Assembly (NCBI GenBank): GCA_904501705.1
Contig: CAJGCA010000016.1
Coordinates: forward strand, 1 to 27,838
Direction: 5' to 3'
DNA: 27,838 nt
From: Clostridiaceae bacterium
GTDB lineage: Bacteria > Bacillota > Clostridia > Oscillospirales > Acutalibacteraceae
Positions 1 to 7,309 of the stretch are shown here, one piece after another. Below the pieces are notes generated by a model. The model was not told the DNA's origin. It did no database searches and saw only the letters and a program-made list of their open reading frames with translations. Position 1 is the first letter of the stretch. Each line of letters opens with the position of its first letter. Made by a program: the position numbers and the translations under genes.

Positions 1-318
1 GGCTATTACATTGCGCAGACCGACATCCTCGACGCGCTGAAAGACAAGCAAAGCTATCTGTGCATCGCCTTGCGCCTTATTGGTGTCCCGCTACTCGCGC
101 TCGGCGGGCTGCTGCTCGTCGGTGTACGCGGAACGCTACTCACCTCGTGTATGATCTGCATCTGCGCGCCCGTCGCGACCGCGACAACGATGTTCTCCAC
201 CCGTTACGAGCGCGATACGCTGCTGTCGGTCAACCTCGTATCCATCAGCACGCTGCTCGCCCTCGCGACGATGCCGCTGATGGTCGCCCTCGCGCAATAT
301 CTCGGAGCAGTGATATAA
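1..318 (+). CDS. AEC-family transporter, C-terminal part (5' end outside window)
   Basis: This open frame enters from the left edge and ends at a TAA at 316-318, leaving about 105 codons of the carboxy end. Three hydrophobic stretches are visible: LIGVPLLALGGLLLVGV, the small-residue segment around TSCMICICAPVATATTMF, and a last helix near VSISTLLALATMPLMVAL. The pattern of a broken helix rich in Ala, Thr and Met, then a charged turn (TRYERD) and a last helix starting SISTLLA, is typical of the auxin efflux carrier (AEC, PF03547) family, whose members move organic acids or similar small molecules across the inner membrane. The substrate cannot be told from this fragment. A hairpin follows 17 bases after the stop, so the gene ends its transcript. 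Confidence 0.72.
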   Translation, partial: GYYIAQTDILDALKDKQSYLCIALRLIGVPLLALGGLLLVGVRGTLLTSCMICICAPVATATTMFSTRYERDTLLSVNLVSISTLLALATMPLMVALAQYLGAVI

Positions 319-334
319 ATTAGAACAACACAGA

Positions 335-372
335 AACAGGCTTGGTCTGCGTGCAGACCAAGCCTGTTTTTT
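335..372. terminator. Bidirectional intrinsic terminator between AEC carrier and TPM gene
   Basis: A perfect inverted repeat pairs 335-350 with 353-368 (the GT at 351-352 plus its closing pair form the loop). On the plus strand it is followed by six T residues at 367-372, and in the minus direction the arm runs into A/T-rich sequence. It lies between two convergent genes and can serve both. Confidence 0.85.
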
Positions 373-377
373 CGTTA

Positions 378-1136
378 TTACCGCGAGGCGCCGCCACCAC
401 CGAAGCCGCCGCCTCCGCCGCGGAATCCTCCGCCTCCGCCAAAACCGCCGCCGTGGAAGCCACCACCGCCGTGATGATGGTGGAACCCGCCGAAATACGG
501 TAGGAAGAACAACCCGCCGCGCTTGCTCGCCAGCAGGATGATAAGCACGATGAGCATCGGAATCACCAGCGCCCAATCGCCACTGTCGTCGTAGATGGGG
601 GTATCCACCTCCAGCATATTCTCGGTCAGGCCGTACTCAAAATACACCTCGTTGAGAATAGCCTTGTACGTATCGGTGAGCTGCTTCGACCACGCATCCT
701 CTTCCTCGTACCACGGCACGAGATAGGTATCGAGGATGCGCCCCGCCTTGGAGTCGTTGACCGCGCCCTCGAGTCCGTAGCCGACCTCGATGCGGGAATG
801 CGGGCCGTCGGGGGTGAACAGCAGCAGAATACCGTTGTCCTTCTCCTCATCGCCGATGCCCCAGTCGCGCGCGATGTGCAGCGAATACTCCTCCAGGCTC
901 TGCCCGCCGAGGTCGCTCACCGCCAGCAGCACGATCTGCGCGTCGGTCGCCTGATACAGCGCGGCCCCCGCCTCGTACACCGTCTGCTCGTCCTCGTCGG
1001 TCATCACATCGGCGAAGTCGTTGACGAAAAACCGCTCGGTCGGCTCAGGATAGGCAACCGCTTGCTGTGCATCACAGCCCGCGAGCAGCAACAGCAATGC
1101 CGCACACAGACATAAAACAATTTTACCCTTCCTCAT
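378..1136 (-). CDS. TPM-domain (YgcG-type) membrane lipoprotein
   Basis: This is a 252-residue protein. A hydrophobic signal ends in the lipobox LLAGC, so Cys21 is likely lipidated after export. Residues about 34-165 match the TPM fold (PF04536): FVNDFADVMTDEDE near the start, DAQIVLLAVSDL, then DWGIGDEEKDNGILLLF and the RIEVGYGLEGAVND core. A transmembrane helix follows at about 188-204. The end (about 213-252) is almost only Gly, Phe, His and Arg, a tail common in this family. TPM domains are loosely linked to phosphatase or repair roles, but the bacterial function is not settled. Its start lies 10 bases after the lemA stop, so the two genes form one transcript. Pairing of LemA with TPM proteins is common in bacteria. 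The site before the ATG is only weakly purine-rich, so coupling to lemA translation is likely. Confidence 0.85.
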   Translation of the reverse strand: MRKGKIVLCLCAALLLLLAGCDAQQAVAYPEPTERFFVNDFADVMTDEDEQTVYEAGAALYQATDAQIVLLAVSDLGGQSLEEYSLHIARDWGIGDEEKDNGILLLFTPDGPHSRIEVGYGLEGAVNDSKAGRILDTYLVPWYEEEDAWSKQLTDTYKAILNEVYFEYGLTENMLEVDTPIYDDSGDWALVIPMLIVLIILLASKRGGLFFLPYFGGFHHHHGGGGFHGGGFGGGGGFRGGGGGFGGGGASR

Positions 1137-1146
1137 GCCCGCTCAC

Positions 1147-1716
1147 TCAAAAGGACACGGTCGGCACCTGCTCGGCACCCTCGCTCGCCTCGAAGAAGGG
1201 CACCTTCTCAAAGCCGAAAATCCCCGCGAAAATGCTCTTGGGGAACTTACGGATGGCGGTGTTGTAGTTCTTCGCCGCGTCGTTATAATCCTTGCGGGAG
1301 ACCGCAATGCGGTTCTCCGTGCCCGCGAGCTCATCCTGCAGAGCGATAAACTGCGCACTGGCTTTCAGTTCGGGATACGCCTCGGTGACGGCGTTCACCC
1401 AGATGTCGATGGCGCTGTCAAGCCGCTCGTTCGCCGCCGCCTGTTCGCCCGCGTTCGCCGCCTTGCCGACGGCGGCACGCGCCTCGGTCACCGCCTGCAG
1501 CGTAGACTGCTCATAGTCGGTATAGCCCTTCACCGACGCGACGAAATTCGGAATGAGATCCGCGCGGCGCTGCAAGTCGACCTGAATGGTGGACTGCTTC
1601 TCCTCCACGGTCATCTGCAGAGACACAAGGCTGTTGTAGGTGCCTGCAATGAGCGCGACCACGATCACGATAGCGGCAACAACGGCACCGAGAATGATCC
1701 AAGTTTTCTTTTTCAT
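1147..1716 (-). CDS. lemA: LemA family protein
   Basis: This is a 189-residue protein with one amino-terminal transmembrane helix at about residues 6-25 and a helical domain outside the membrane, as is usual for LemA (PF04011). The family marks are clear: YNSLVSLQMTVEEKQSTI, then QRRADLIPNFVASVKGY, and later YPELKAS, LQDELAGTENRIAVSR and DYNDAAKNYNTAIRKFP. LemA proteins are long helical bundles of unclear function at the cell envelope. A GGGAGGAA site precedes the ATG, and a sigma-A-like promoter lies upstream at 1780-1808. The TPM lipoprotein follows directly, and spoIIE is divergent. Family assignment is certain; the cellular role is not. Confidence 0.93.
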   Translation of the reverse strand: MKKKTWIILGAVVAAIVIVVALIAGTYNSLVSLQMTVEEKQSTIQVDLQRRADLIPNFVASVKGYTDYEQSTLQAVTEARAAVGKAANAGEQAAANERLDSAIDIWVNAVTEAYPELKASAQFIALQDELAGTENRIAVSRKDYNDAAKNYNTAIRKFPKSIFAGIFGFEKVPFFEASEGAEQVPTVSF

Positions 1717-1779
1717 AACGATTCCTCCCGTTATCTATCATATCCAAAATCGTCCCCACCGTATTCGAGGAACAATTTT

Positions 1780-1808
1780 ATACTACTGGAAATTTTTGAA
1801 AATGTCAA
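1780..1808 (-). promoter_or_regulatory. Sigma-A-like promoter of lemA-TPM
   Basis: Read on the minus strand, TTGACA (1803-1808, perfect -35) is followed after exactly 17 bases by TAGTAT (1780-1785, 4 of 6 for -10). The predicted transcript would start about 55 bases before the lemA ATG. Confidence 0.65.
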
Positions 1809-1859
1809 TGTTTTTCGGCGGGACATAACGGGAAATGGCCGCCGCTGTCGTTCTGCGTC

Positions 1860-1875
1860 AAACGGTTTGCCGTTT
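1860..1875. repeat. 16-base inverted repeat between divergent lemA and spoIIE promoters
   Basis: AAACGG (1860-1865) and CCGTTT (1870-1875) are perfectly complementary around a TTTG centre. It sits between the lemA -35 and the spoIIE promoter, where an operator could act. It could also be chance. Confidence 0.35.
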
Positions 1876-1886
1876 CTCTCCGCGCT

Positions 1887-1920
1887 TGCGACAGAAAGCG
1901 CCGCCGCGGGCGAGTATACT
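1887..1920 (+). promoter_or_regulatory. Candidate Spo0A-type promoter of spoIIE
   Basis: A TATACT -10 (1915-1920) lies 43 bases before the spoIIE ATG. No -35 is found at 17 bases, but GCGACA (1888-1893) lies 21 bases upstream. Wide spacing of 21-22 bases is known for Spo0A-activated spoIIE and spoIIG promoters of Bacillus. The same place on the minus strand reads TGTCGCA (1887-1893), 6 of 7 to the 0A box TGTCGAA, and TGTCGTT lies at 1846-1852. Assignment is inference. Confidence 0.42.
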
Positions 1921-1962
1921 GATACCAACTGCCATCTTCGCAAACAGAAAGGACGATCGCCT

Positions 1963-4272
1963 ATGAAATCCGCCGCTAAATCTACCCCCGTCCCCGCCGC
2001 GCCCGCCGTCCGCGGGCAGAGCGGCGCGGTGACGCTGCTCTGGTGCCTGCTCGGCCTGCTCATCCCCCGCGCCGCGTTGTACGGGCAAATGACCCCGTTC
2101 GGCATCAGCCTCGCCGCCGCGATGGACAAGCCGTTACTGCCTGTGCTGTTTTCCCTCGCGGTGGGGTATCTGCTCGGGGACACTGCCGCGCCCCTGCGCT
2201 ACATAGCCGCCGTTGCGGCGGTCGGCGGTGTGCGTTGGGTGCTCGCCGCCATCCCCGAGTGGGACAAGCGTTCCTTCATCCCGCCGCTGGCGGCCTTTGT
2301 CGCCTCGCTCGCCACGGGGCTGGCGATGTATAGTGCTATCGGTCTGGACGGCTACCGCGTGGTGGTGCTGATCGCGGAAAGCGGGGTCGCGGCGGGCTGT
2401 TCGCTGTTCTTCCGCACGGCGGTAGGATTCTCCCGCCGTCTGCAGGAGCCCGACGACACCCGCGGTATCACCCCGCCGCAGCAAGCGGCACTCATCCTCA
2501 CGGGCGCGATCATCCTGATGGCCGCCTCCACCGTCACCGTGGGCGCCTTCGCCCCCGGGCGAGTACTCGCCGCGGGGATGGTGCTGGTGCTCGCACGCGC
2601 CGGACAGGAGCAGGAAGGCAGCATGGCGGGGGTCATCATCGGCGCCGCTACCGCCCTCGCCGCGCCGGGACAGCTCTCGCTGGCGCTCGCGCTCGCCTTC
2701 GGTGGGTTGCTTGCGGGGGTATTCTCCCGCTTCGGGCGGCTCACACAGTCCGCCGCTTTTCTGGTAGCGGCGGGCATCCTCACCCTCACCGAGAGCGCCG
2801 ACAACACGGTCGTGCGGCTATACGAGCTGTTTGCGGCGAGCGTGCTGTTCTTACTGCTGCCGCCGAGTCTTGACCGCCGCCTGCATCGGCTCATCCTGCG
2901 CGGTCGGGAGCTGCCCGCCGTCGAGGGTGTGCGCCGCGCCGTGACTATGCGCCTGCAGGTGGCGGCGAACACCATGACCGAGATCGGACAGACCGTCGGC
3001 GTCGTCACCGAACGGCTCTCACATCACAGCGCCCCAGATACCTCGGCCATCCTGCACGATTGCCGCGCGGCGGTGTGCGGCGCCTGCCCGCTACAGGCGG
3101 TCTGCTGGGCACAGCACGCCGAGGAGATACAGATGGCGTTCGAGCGCCTCGTCTCCTTGCTGAAATCCCGTGGGCAGGTCTCCCCGACCGATCTGCTCGG
3201 CTACCCCGCCGCGCACTGCCGCCAGCCCGAACGGCTGACCGACCGTCTTAACCGCGACTATGAACGCTACATCGTGCGCGAGGCCGCTTGGCGGCGGCTC
3301 GGGGAGATCCAGCACTCGGTCAATGACCAATTCAGCGGGATGGCTGGGCTGCTCGACTCCATCGCGCAGGATATGAGCGATCCGCAGCAGGTGGACGTTG
3401 AGCTGTCGGGGCGGGTGGCGGCGGTATGCGCCGACCACGGGATGCCCGTTCGCCACGCATTGTGCACCCGCGGGCGCAGCAACCGTCTGACAGTGGAGAT
3501 CCTCGCCGAGGACGTCGGCGTGCGGCTGAGCGGCGGGCGCTGGCTGCGGGATATGCAGGCGGCGTGCGCCTGCACCTTCGCCGCCCCCATCGCCGAGCCC
3601 TGCGCAAGCGAGGTGCGCATCACCCTGACCGAGCCGCCGCGCTATCACGTGGAGATCGGGCTTGCCCAGCGGATGTGCGACGGCGAAAAGCTGTGTGGCG
3701 ACGCAACCGACACCTTCACCGCCGACGGACGCACCGTGCTGATGCTGTCTGACGGAATGGGCAGCGGCGGGCGCGCTGCGGTGGACGGCGCAATGACGGT
3801 AGGGCTTAGCTCCCGCCTGTGGAAGGCGGGCTTTAGCCCCGACAGCATCCTGCACAGCGTCAACGCCGCGCTGCTCATCAAAAGCCGCGAGGAAAGCCTC
3901 GCCACGCTGGACGTCGCGGTGATCGACACCTTCTCGGGACGGTTGGATCTCTACAAGGCGGGCGCGACCGCGACCCTTCTGTGCAGCGGCACGCGGGTAT
4001 CGCGCCTCGAGCGCCCCTCGCTGCCGATCGGCATCCTCACCGACATCCGCTTCGAGCACTGCGCCGACTGGCTCGCTGACGGCGATATTCTGCTGATGCT
4101 GTCCGACGGGGCGCTGTGCGACGGGCTCGCGCCCGTCGAAATTCTGCTGCGCGACCGCCCCGCGGGCGAGACGATGCAGGCTCTCGCCGACCGCATCGCC
4201 GACGCGGCGCGCGCCGCTGAGGGTGATCACCCTGACGATATTACCGTTATGGCGGCGCGTCTTTCGCTGTGA
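1963..4272 (+). CDS. spoIIE: Stage II sporulation protein E (SpoIIE), PP2C-type phosphatase
   Basis: This is a 769-residue membrane phosphatase that dephosphorylates the anti-anti-sigma factor SpoIIAA, freeing sigma-F in the forespore, and also acts at the polar septum. The first 300 or so residues after a short Ala/Pro-rich cytoplasmic start hold about ten hydrophobic helices. A soluble middle region with a Cys-rich patch (CRAAVCGACPLQAVC) follows, and the last 230 or so residues are the PP2C domain. Visible phosphatase marks are CGDATDTF, SDGMGSGGRAA (metal Asp about 597), the LATLDVAVIDTFSG strand, the second metal motif LSDGALCDG (Asp about 715) and DDITVM near 758. The ATG at 1963 is chosen because GAAAGGA lies 9 bases before it. 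An in-frame extension reaches back through the lemA region but lacks such a site and is antisense to lemA. Confidence 0.97.
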   Translation: MKSAAKSTPVPAAPAVRGQSGAVTLLWCLLGLLIPRAALYGQMTPFGISLAAAMDKPLLPVLFSLAVGYLLGDTAAPLRYIAAVAAVGGVRWVLAAIPEWDKRSFIPPLAAFVASLATGLAMYSAIGLDGYRVVVLIAESGVAAGCSLFFRTAVGFSRRLQEPDDTRGITPPQQAALILTGAIILMAASTVTVGAFAPGRVLAAGMVLVLARAGQEQEGSMAGVIIGAATALAAPGQLSLALALAFGGLLAGVFSRFGRLTQSAAFLVAAGILTLTESADNTVVRLYELFAASVLFLLLPPSLDRRLHRLILRGRELPAVEGVRRAVTMRLQVAANTMTEIGQTVGVVTERLSHHSAPDTSAILHDCRAAVCGACPLQAVCWAQHAEEIQMAFERLVSLLKSRGQVSPTDLLGYPAAHCRQPERLTDRLNRDYERYIVREAAWRRLGEIQHSVNDQFSGMAGLLDSIAQDMSDPQQVDVELSGRVAAVCADHGMPVRHALCTRGRSNRLTVEILAEDVGVRLSGGRWLRDMQAACACTFAAPIAEPCASEVRITLTEPPRYHVEIGLAQRMCDGEKLCGDATDTFTADGRTVLMLSDGMGSGGRAAVDGAMTVGLSSRLWKAGFSPDSILHSVNAALLIKSREESLATLDVAVIDTFSGRLDLYKAGATATLLCSGTRVSRLERPSLPIGILTDIRFEHCADWLADGDILLMLSDGALCDGLAPVEILLRDRPAGETMQALADRIADAARAAEGDHPDDITVMAARLSL

Positions 4273-4301
4273 AAGCATTGTTTTTCGTTTCTCCCAAGCA
4301 C

Positions 4302-4342
4302 AAAAACACCGCGTTGTCCCGTTAGGACAACGCGGTGTTTTT
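4302..4342. terminator. Bidirectional terminator between spoIIE and the 61-residue gene
   Basis: A perfect 18-base inverted repeat (4302-4319 with 4325-4342) has a five-base CGTTA loop, an A run on the left arm and a T run on the right arm. It is placed between convergent genes and works in both directions. Confidence 0.9.
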
Positions 4343-4352
4343 GGATGGTTGC

Positions 4353-4538
4353 TTAAAGATCGTCCGCGTCCTGCTGCGGTTTGCCGCCGTCGACCGGCGT
4401 GCCGGTATAGCTGCCGAGAATATCCGAGACGATATTATCCCCCTGCTGTGCCAGCTTCTCCCCCGCGATGACGGGGTCGACCGGCGCGATCTTCGGCTTT
4501 TCGGGCAACACCCGCGGGCGTTTGCGCTCTTCTTCCAT
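4353..4538 (-). CDS. Small acidic protein of unknown function
   Basis: I do not recognise a function for this 61-residue protein. It starts with a charged stretch (MEEERKRPRVLPEKPKI), has a short amphipathic middle (IAGEKLAQQGDNIVSDILG) and ends in a Pro/Gly/Asp-rich tail, SYTGTPVDGGKPQQDADDL. It has no signal peptide, membrane helix or cysteine. The short tail ending in QDADDL resembles tails of small clostridial conserved proteins as far as I remember, which I could not check. AGGAG at 4549-4553 sits 10 bases before the ATG at 4538 and 7 before an alternative GTG at 4541; a GTG at 4547 is too close to that site. The gene is convergent with spoIIE and divergent from the serine dehydratase gene, with its own terminator, which supports a real transcript. 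Confidence 0.68.
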   Translation of the reverse strand: MEEERKRPRVLPEKPKIAPVDPVIAGEKLAQQGDNIVSDILGSYTGTPVDGGKPQQDADDL

Positions 4539-4562
4539 CACTCTCACGCTCCTTTCGAAATT

Positions 4563-4568
4563 AGTATA
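4563..4568 (-). promoter_or_regulatory. Possible -10 box for the 61-residue gene
   Basis: On the minus strand, TATACT at 4563-4568 matches -10 in 5 of 6 positions and would give a leader of only about 18 bases before the ATG. No good -35 is visible 16-18 bases further up, so it may need an activator or another sigma factor. Confidence 0.3.
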
Positions 4569-4590
4569 GCCATAATTTCCGCATAAATCC

Positions 4591-4619
4591 TTGCACCGTA
4601 CGCTGTTTTATGCTATCAT
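4591..4619 (+). promoter_or_regulatory. Sigma-A-like promoter of the serine dehydratase operon
   Basis: TTGCAC (4591-4596) is followed after 17 bases by TATCAT (4614-4619). A TG pair at 4611-4612 lies just before the -10. The predicted start lies about 25 bases before the GTG start codon. Confidence 0.65.
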
Positions 4620-4650
4620 TTAGATATTGATTAAGACGAGGTGATCCTCT

Positions 4651-5859
4651 GTGACTGACCGAATGTGTTCCCTTAAGGAACTGTATAAGATCGGGCGCGG
4701 GCCGTCCAGCTCCCACACCATCGGCCCTGAAAAGGCGTGCCTGTATATGAAAGAGCGCTATCCCGCCGCGGATCGCTTTGCGGTAACGCTGTTCGGCTCG
4801 CTCGCCTACACCGCCGAGGGACACGACACCACCGCCATCGTGCGCGAGACGCTCGCGCCAATCGCAACTGACATCATCCGCGATACCGACGCTGTCGACC
4901 TACCCCACCCCAACACGATGGAGCTGACCGCCTATACGGACGGCGAGGCGCTCGGCACCGCACGCGTTTACAGCGTCGGCGGCGGGCAGATCGAGATCGA
5001 GGGTGAGACCCTCGAGGAAAACCGCGACGTCTATCCGCTGCACTCCTTTGCCAAGATCGCCGACTACTGCGAGGCGCACGGGCTGCGGCTGTGGCAATAC
5101 GCCGAACAGATGGAGGGCGGCGAGCTGTTCGATTACCTGCACACCGTGTGGGAGACGATGAAAGCGTGCGTCGTCGAGGGGCTGCGGCAAGAAGGCACGC
5201 TGCCCGGCCGCCTACAAGTACAGCGCAAGGCAAAGCACCTCTACTCCCAGAACCACATCGACGAGACCCGCGAGACGCGGGAAAATCGCCTCGTCTGCGC
5301 CTACGCTTTCGCGGTCAGCGAGCAAAACGCGGCGGGCGGGCGCATCGTCACCGCGCCGACCTGCGGCGCGAGCGGCGTACTGCCTGCGGTGCTCTACTAT
5401 GAGCAGCAGAAGCACGGATTCTCCGACCACGAGATCTGCCGCGCGCTCGCGACGGCGGGTATTATCGGCAACCTCGTCAAAACCAACGCCTCCATCAGCG
5501 GCGCAGAATGCGGCTGTCAGGCGGAGATCGGCACCGCCTGCTCGATGGCGGCCGCCGCGCTCGGTGAACTATTCAGCATGCAGCTCGGGCAGATCGAGTA
5601 CGCCGCCGAGATCGCGCTCGAGCACCATCTCGGGCTGACCTGCGACCCGATCTACGGCCTCGTGCAGATCCCCTGCATCGAGCGCAACGCCGTCGCCGCG
5701 ATGCGCGCCATCAACGCCGTCAGTCTCGCCAACTTCCTCACCAACAGCCGTAAGATCTCCTTTGACCTCGTGGTGCAGACGATGTACGAAACGGGGCGGG
5801 ATCTCTCCCACCGCTATCGCGAGACCAGCGAGGGCGGCCTTGCCAAACTTTATGAATAA
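4651..5859 (+). CDS. sdaA: L-serine dehydratase (ammonia-lyase), iron-sulfur, single chain
   Basis: This is a 402-residue enzyme that turns L-serine into pyruvate and ammonia using a 4Fe-4S cluster. The beta domain comes first (PF03315): IGRGPSSSHTIGPEKA, LFGSLAYTAEGHDT, HPNTMELTA and VYSVGGGQIEIEGE. The alpha domain follows (PF03313): TAPTCGASGVLPAVLYY, ISGAECGCQAEIGTACSMA and CDPIYGLVQIPC. Cys289, Cys331 and Cys342 are spaced 42 and 11 residues apart, the spacing I recall for the cluster ligands of the Legionella enzyme (343, 385, 396). Many clostridia split this enzyme in two subunits; here both are one chain. It ends in KLYE, with no terminal cysteine. The GTG start is set by GAGGTGAT at 4638-4645. 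The GT2 gene begins 12 bases after the stop, so it heads that operon. Confidence 0.94.
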   Translation: MTDRMCSLKELYKIGRGPSSSHTIGPEKACLYMKERYPAADRFAVTLFGSLAYTAEGHDTTAIVRETLAPIATDIIRDTDAVDLPHPNTMELTAYTDGEALGTARVYSVGGGQIEIEGETLEENRDVYPLHSFAKIADYCEAHGLRLWQYAEQMEGGELFDYLHTVWETMKACVVEGLRQEGTLPGRLQVQRKAKHLYSQNHIDETRETRENRLVCAYAFAVSEQNAAGGRIVTAPTCGASGVLPAVLYYEQQKHGFSDHEICRALATAGIIGNLVKTNASISGAECGCQAEIGTACSMAAAALGELFSMQLGQIEYAAEIALEHHLGLTCDPIYGLVQIPCIERNAVAAMRAINAVSLANFLTNSRKISFDLVVQTMYETGRDLSHRYRETSEGGLAKLYE

Positions 5860-5871
5860 GAGGGTGTACCA

Positions 5872-6849
5872 ATGAACCATCCTACCTGCCCCATCCTGTT
5901 TCTCGTTATCCCCTGCTACAATGAAGAAGCCGTACTGCCGCTGACCGCACCGCTGTTTTTCGACAAACTGCGCGCGCTTCAGGCGAGCGGCCGCATCCAC
6001 GCGGACAGCCGCGTGCTGTTCGTCAACGACGGCAGCCGCGACGGCACGTGGGATATCATCACCTCCCTGACGGCGGATAACCCGCTCGCCGAGGGGATCA
6101 GCCTCTCGCGCAACCGCGGACACCAGAACGCCCTGCTCGCGGGGCTGATGGTCGCGCGCGAGCACGCCGACGTCACCGTCAGCATCGACTGCGACGGACA
6201 GGACGATATTAACGCCGTCGACGCGATGCTCGACGAATACGCCGCGGGCTGTGAGGTGGTATACGGCGTGCGCGCCGACCGCACGAGCGACACCGCCTTC
6301 AAACGCGGCACGGCGCAGCTGTTTTATAAGCTGATGAACCGCCTCGGAGCGGAGAGCGTGTACAACCACGCCGACTACCGCCTGCTCAGCCGCCGCGCGC
6401 TCGACGGGCTGGCGCAATTTGAAGAAGCTAACCTCTTTTTGCGCGGACTTATCCCGCTCGTCGGCTACCGCTCGGGCAGCGTCTACTACACCCGCACCGA
6501 ACGCGTCGCGGGCAAGAGCCACTACCCGCTGCGCAAGATGCTGTCCCTCGCGGCAAACGGCATCACCAGCCTCTCGACGAAACCGCTGAAAATGATCACA
6601 GCGCTGGGTCTGGGCGTGTCCTTTATCAGTCTGGTGATGATCGTGTGGACGCTGACACGGCATTTCAGCGGCCTGACCATCAACGGCTGGAGCAGCACGA
6701 TGTGCATCATCCTATTCCTCGGCGGCGTGCAGCTTTTGTGCGTCGGGGTGCTGGGCGAATACATCGGCAAGATCTACGCCGAGGTCAAGCGCCGCCCCCG
6801 CTACATCATCAGCGAGACGACGTTCGACGGGGAGGGGAAGGATTCATGA
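5872..6849 (+). CDS. Polyprenyl-phosphate glycosyltransferase, GT2 family (GtrB/CsbB-like)
   Basis: This 325-residue membrane enzyme likely moves a sugar from a nucleotide donor to undecaprenyl phosphate on the inner face of the membrane. The GT-A domain shows VIPCYNEE (13-19), VNDGSRDGT (51-59), LSRNRGHQNALLAG (79-91) and the metal-binding IDCDGQDD (105-112, where the common form is IDADLQDP). The acceptor-side marks ADYRLLSRRAL and ERVAGKSHYPLRKM follow. Two transmembrane helices lie at about 243-262 and 276-296, then a short basic cytoplasmic end. This is the DPM1/GtrB/CsbB layout. It lies 12 bases after sdaA and overlaps the GtrA gene by four bases (ATGA), a strong sign that the two act together. 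The sugar cannot be told from sequence. Confidence 0.92.
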   Translation: MNHPTCPILFLVIPCYNEEAVLPLTAPLFFDKLRALQASGRIHADSRVLFVNDGSRDGTWDIITSLTADNPLAEGISLSRNRGHQNALLAGLMVAREHADVTVSIDCDGQDDINAVDAMLDEYAAGCEVVYGVRADRTSDTAFKRGTAQLFYKLMNRLGAESVYNHADYRLLSRRALDGLAQFEEANLFLRGLIPLVGYRSGSVYYTRTERVAGKSHYPLRKMLSLAANGITSLSTKPLKMITALGLGVSFISLVMIVWTLTRHFSGLTINGWSSTMCIILFLGGVQLLCVGVLGEYIGKIYAEVKRRPRYIISETTFDGEGKDS

Positions 6850-7280
6850 CCTCTCTGTGGCAACGGCTGCGCGCGGTCATCGACGCAAAGCTACTCAAAT
6901 TCCTGCTCGTCGGGGTGATCAACACCCTCGTCGGCAGCGCAATTATGTTTTGGCTGTATAATTTCGCGGGAGCCAGCTACTGGCTGTCCTCCGCGGCAAA
7001 CTATATCCTCACCAGCATCCTGAGCTTTTTCCTTAACAAATATTTTACCTTCCGCTCACAGGGCAATTCCCTGCGCGAGATCCTGCGTTTCGCACTGAAT
7101 ATCGCGGTGTGCTACGGCATCGCCTACGGCATTGCCAAGCCGCTCGTCATCTGGGCGCTGTTCGCCGCCACCGACAAGGTGCGGGACAATGTCGCGATGC
7201 TCGTCGGTATGTGCCTGTTTACAGGGCTTAACTATCTCGGACAGCGATTTTTTGCCTTTGCCGAGAAGAAGAGCGATTGA
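6846..7280 (+). CDS. GtrA-family membrane protein (probable lipid-linked sugar flippase)
   Basis: This 144-residue protein has four predicted transmembrane helices at about 18-38, 43-62, 78-97 and 110-130, as in GtrA/GtcA (PF04138). Family marks are KFLLVGVINTLVGSAIMFWL, ANYILTSILSFFLNKYFTF and GLNYLGQRFFAF near the end. GtrA proteins are thought to flip the polyprenyl-phosphate sugar made by the partner GT2 to the outer face. The ATG at 6846 overlaps the GT2 stop (ATGA), so translation is coupled. A longer in-frame reading upstream lies inside the GT2 gene and is rejected. Confidence 0.92.
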   Translation: MTSLWQRLRAVIDAKLLKFLLVGVINTLVGSAIMFWLYNFAGASYWLSSAANYILTSILSFFLNKYFTFRSQGNSLREILRFALNIAVCYGIAYGIAKPLVIWALFAATDKVRDNVAMLVGMCLFTGLNYLGQRFFAFAEKKSD

Positions 7281-7309
7281 TGCCGCATACCTATCTACGA
7301 GGTGATTTT

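Noticed and set aside
1135..1962. Upstream in-frame extension of spoIIE by 276 codons
   Set aside because: It is antisense to lemA and crosses both divergent promoters; the ATG at 1963 has its own ribosome site.
3091..4278. Long antisense open frame of about 395 codons across the end of spoIIE
   Set aside because: It is fully antisense to a clear SpoIIE phosphatase domain and has a His/Arg/Gly-rich composition with no domain. GC-rich codons in spoIIE leave the opposite strand open.
5569..6663. Antisense open frame of about 364 codons over sdaA and the GT2 gene
   Set aside because: It spans two real genes on the other strand and shows no recognisable motif; composition is typical of a shadow frame.
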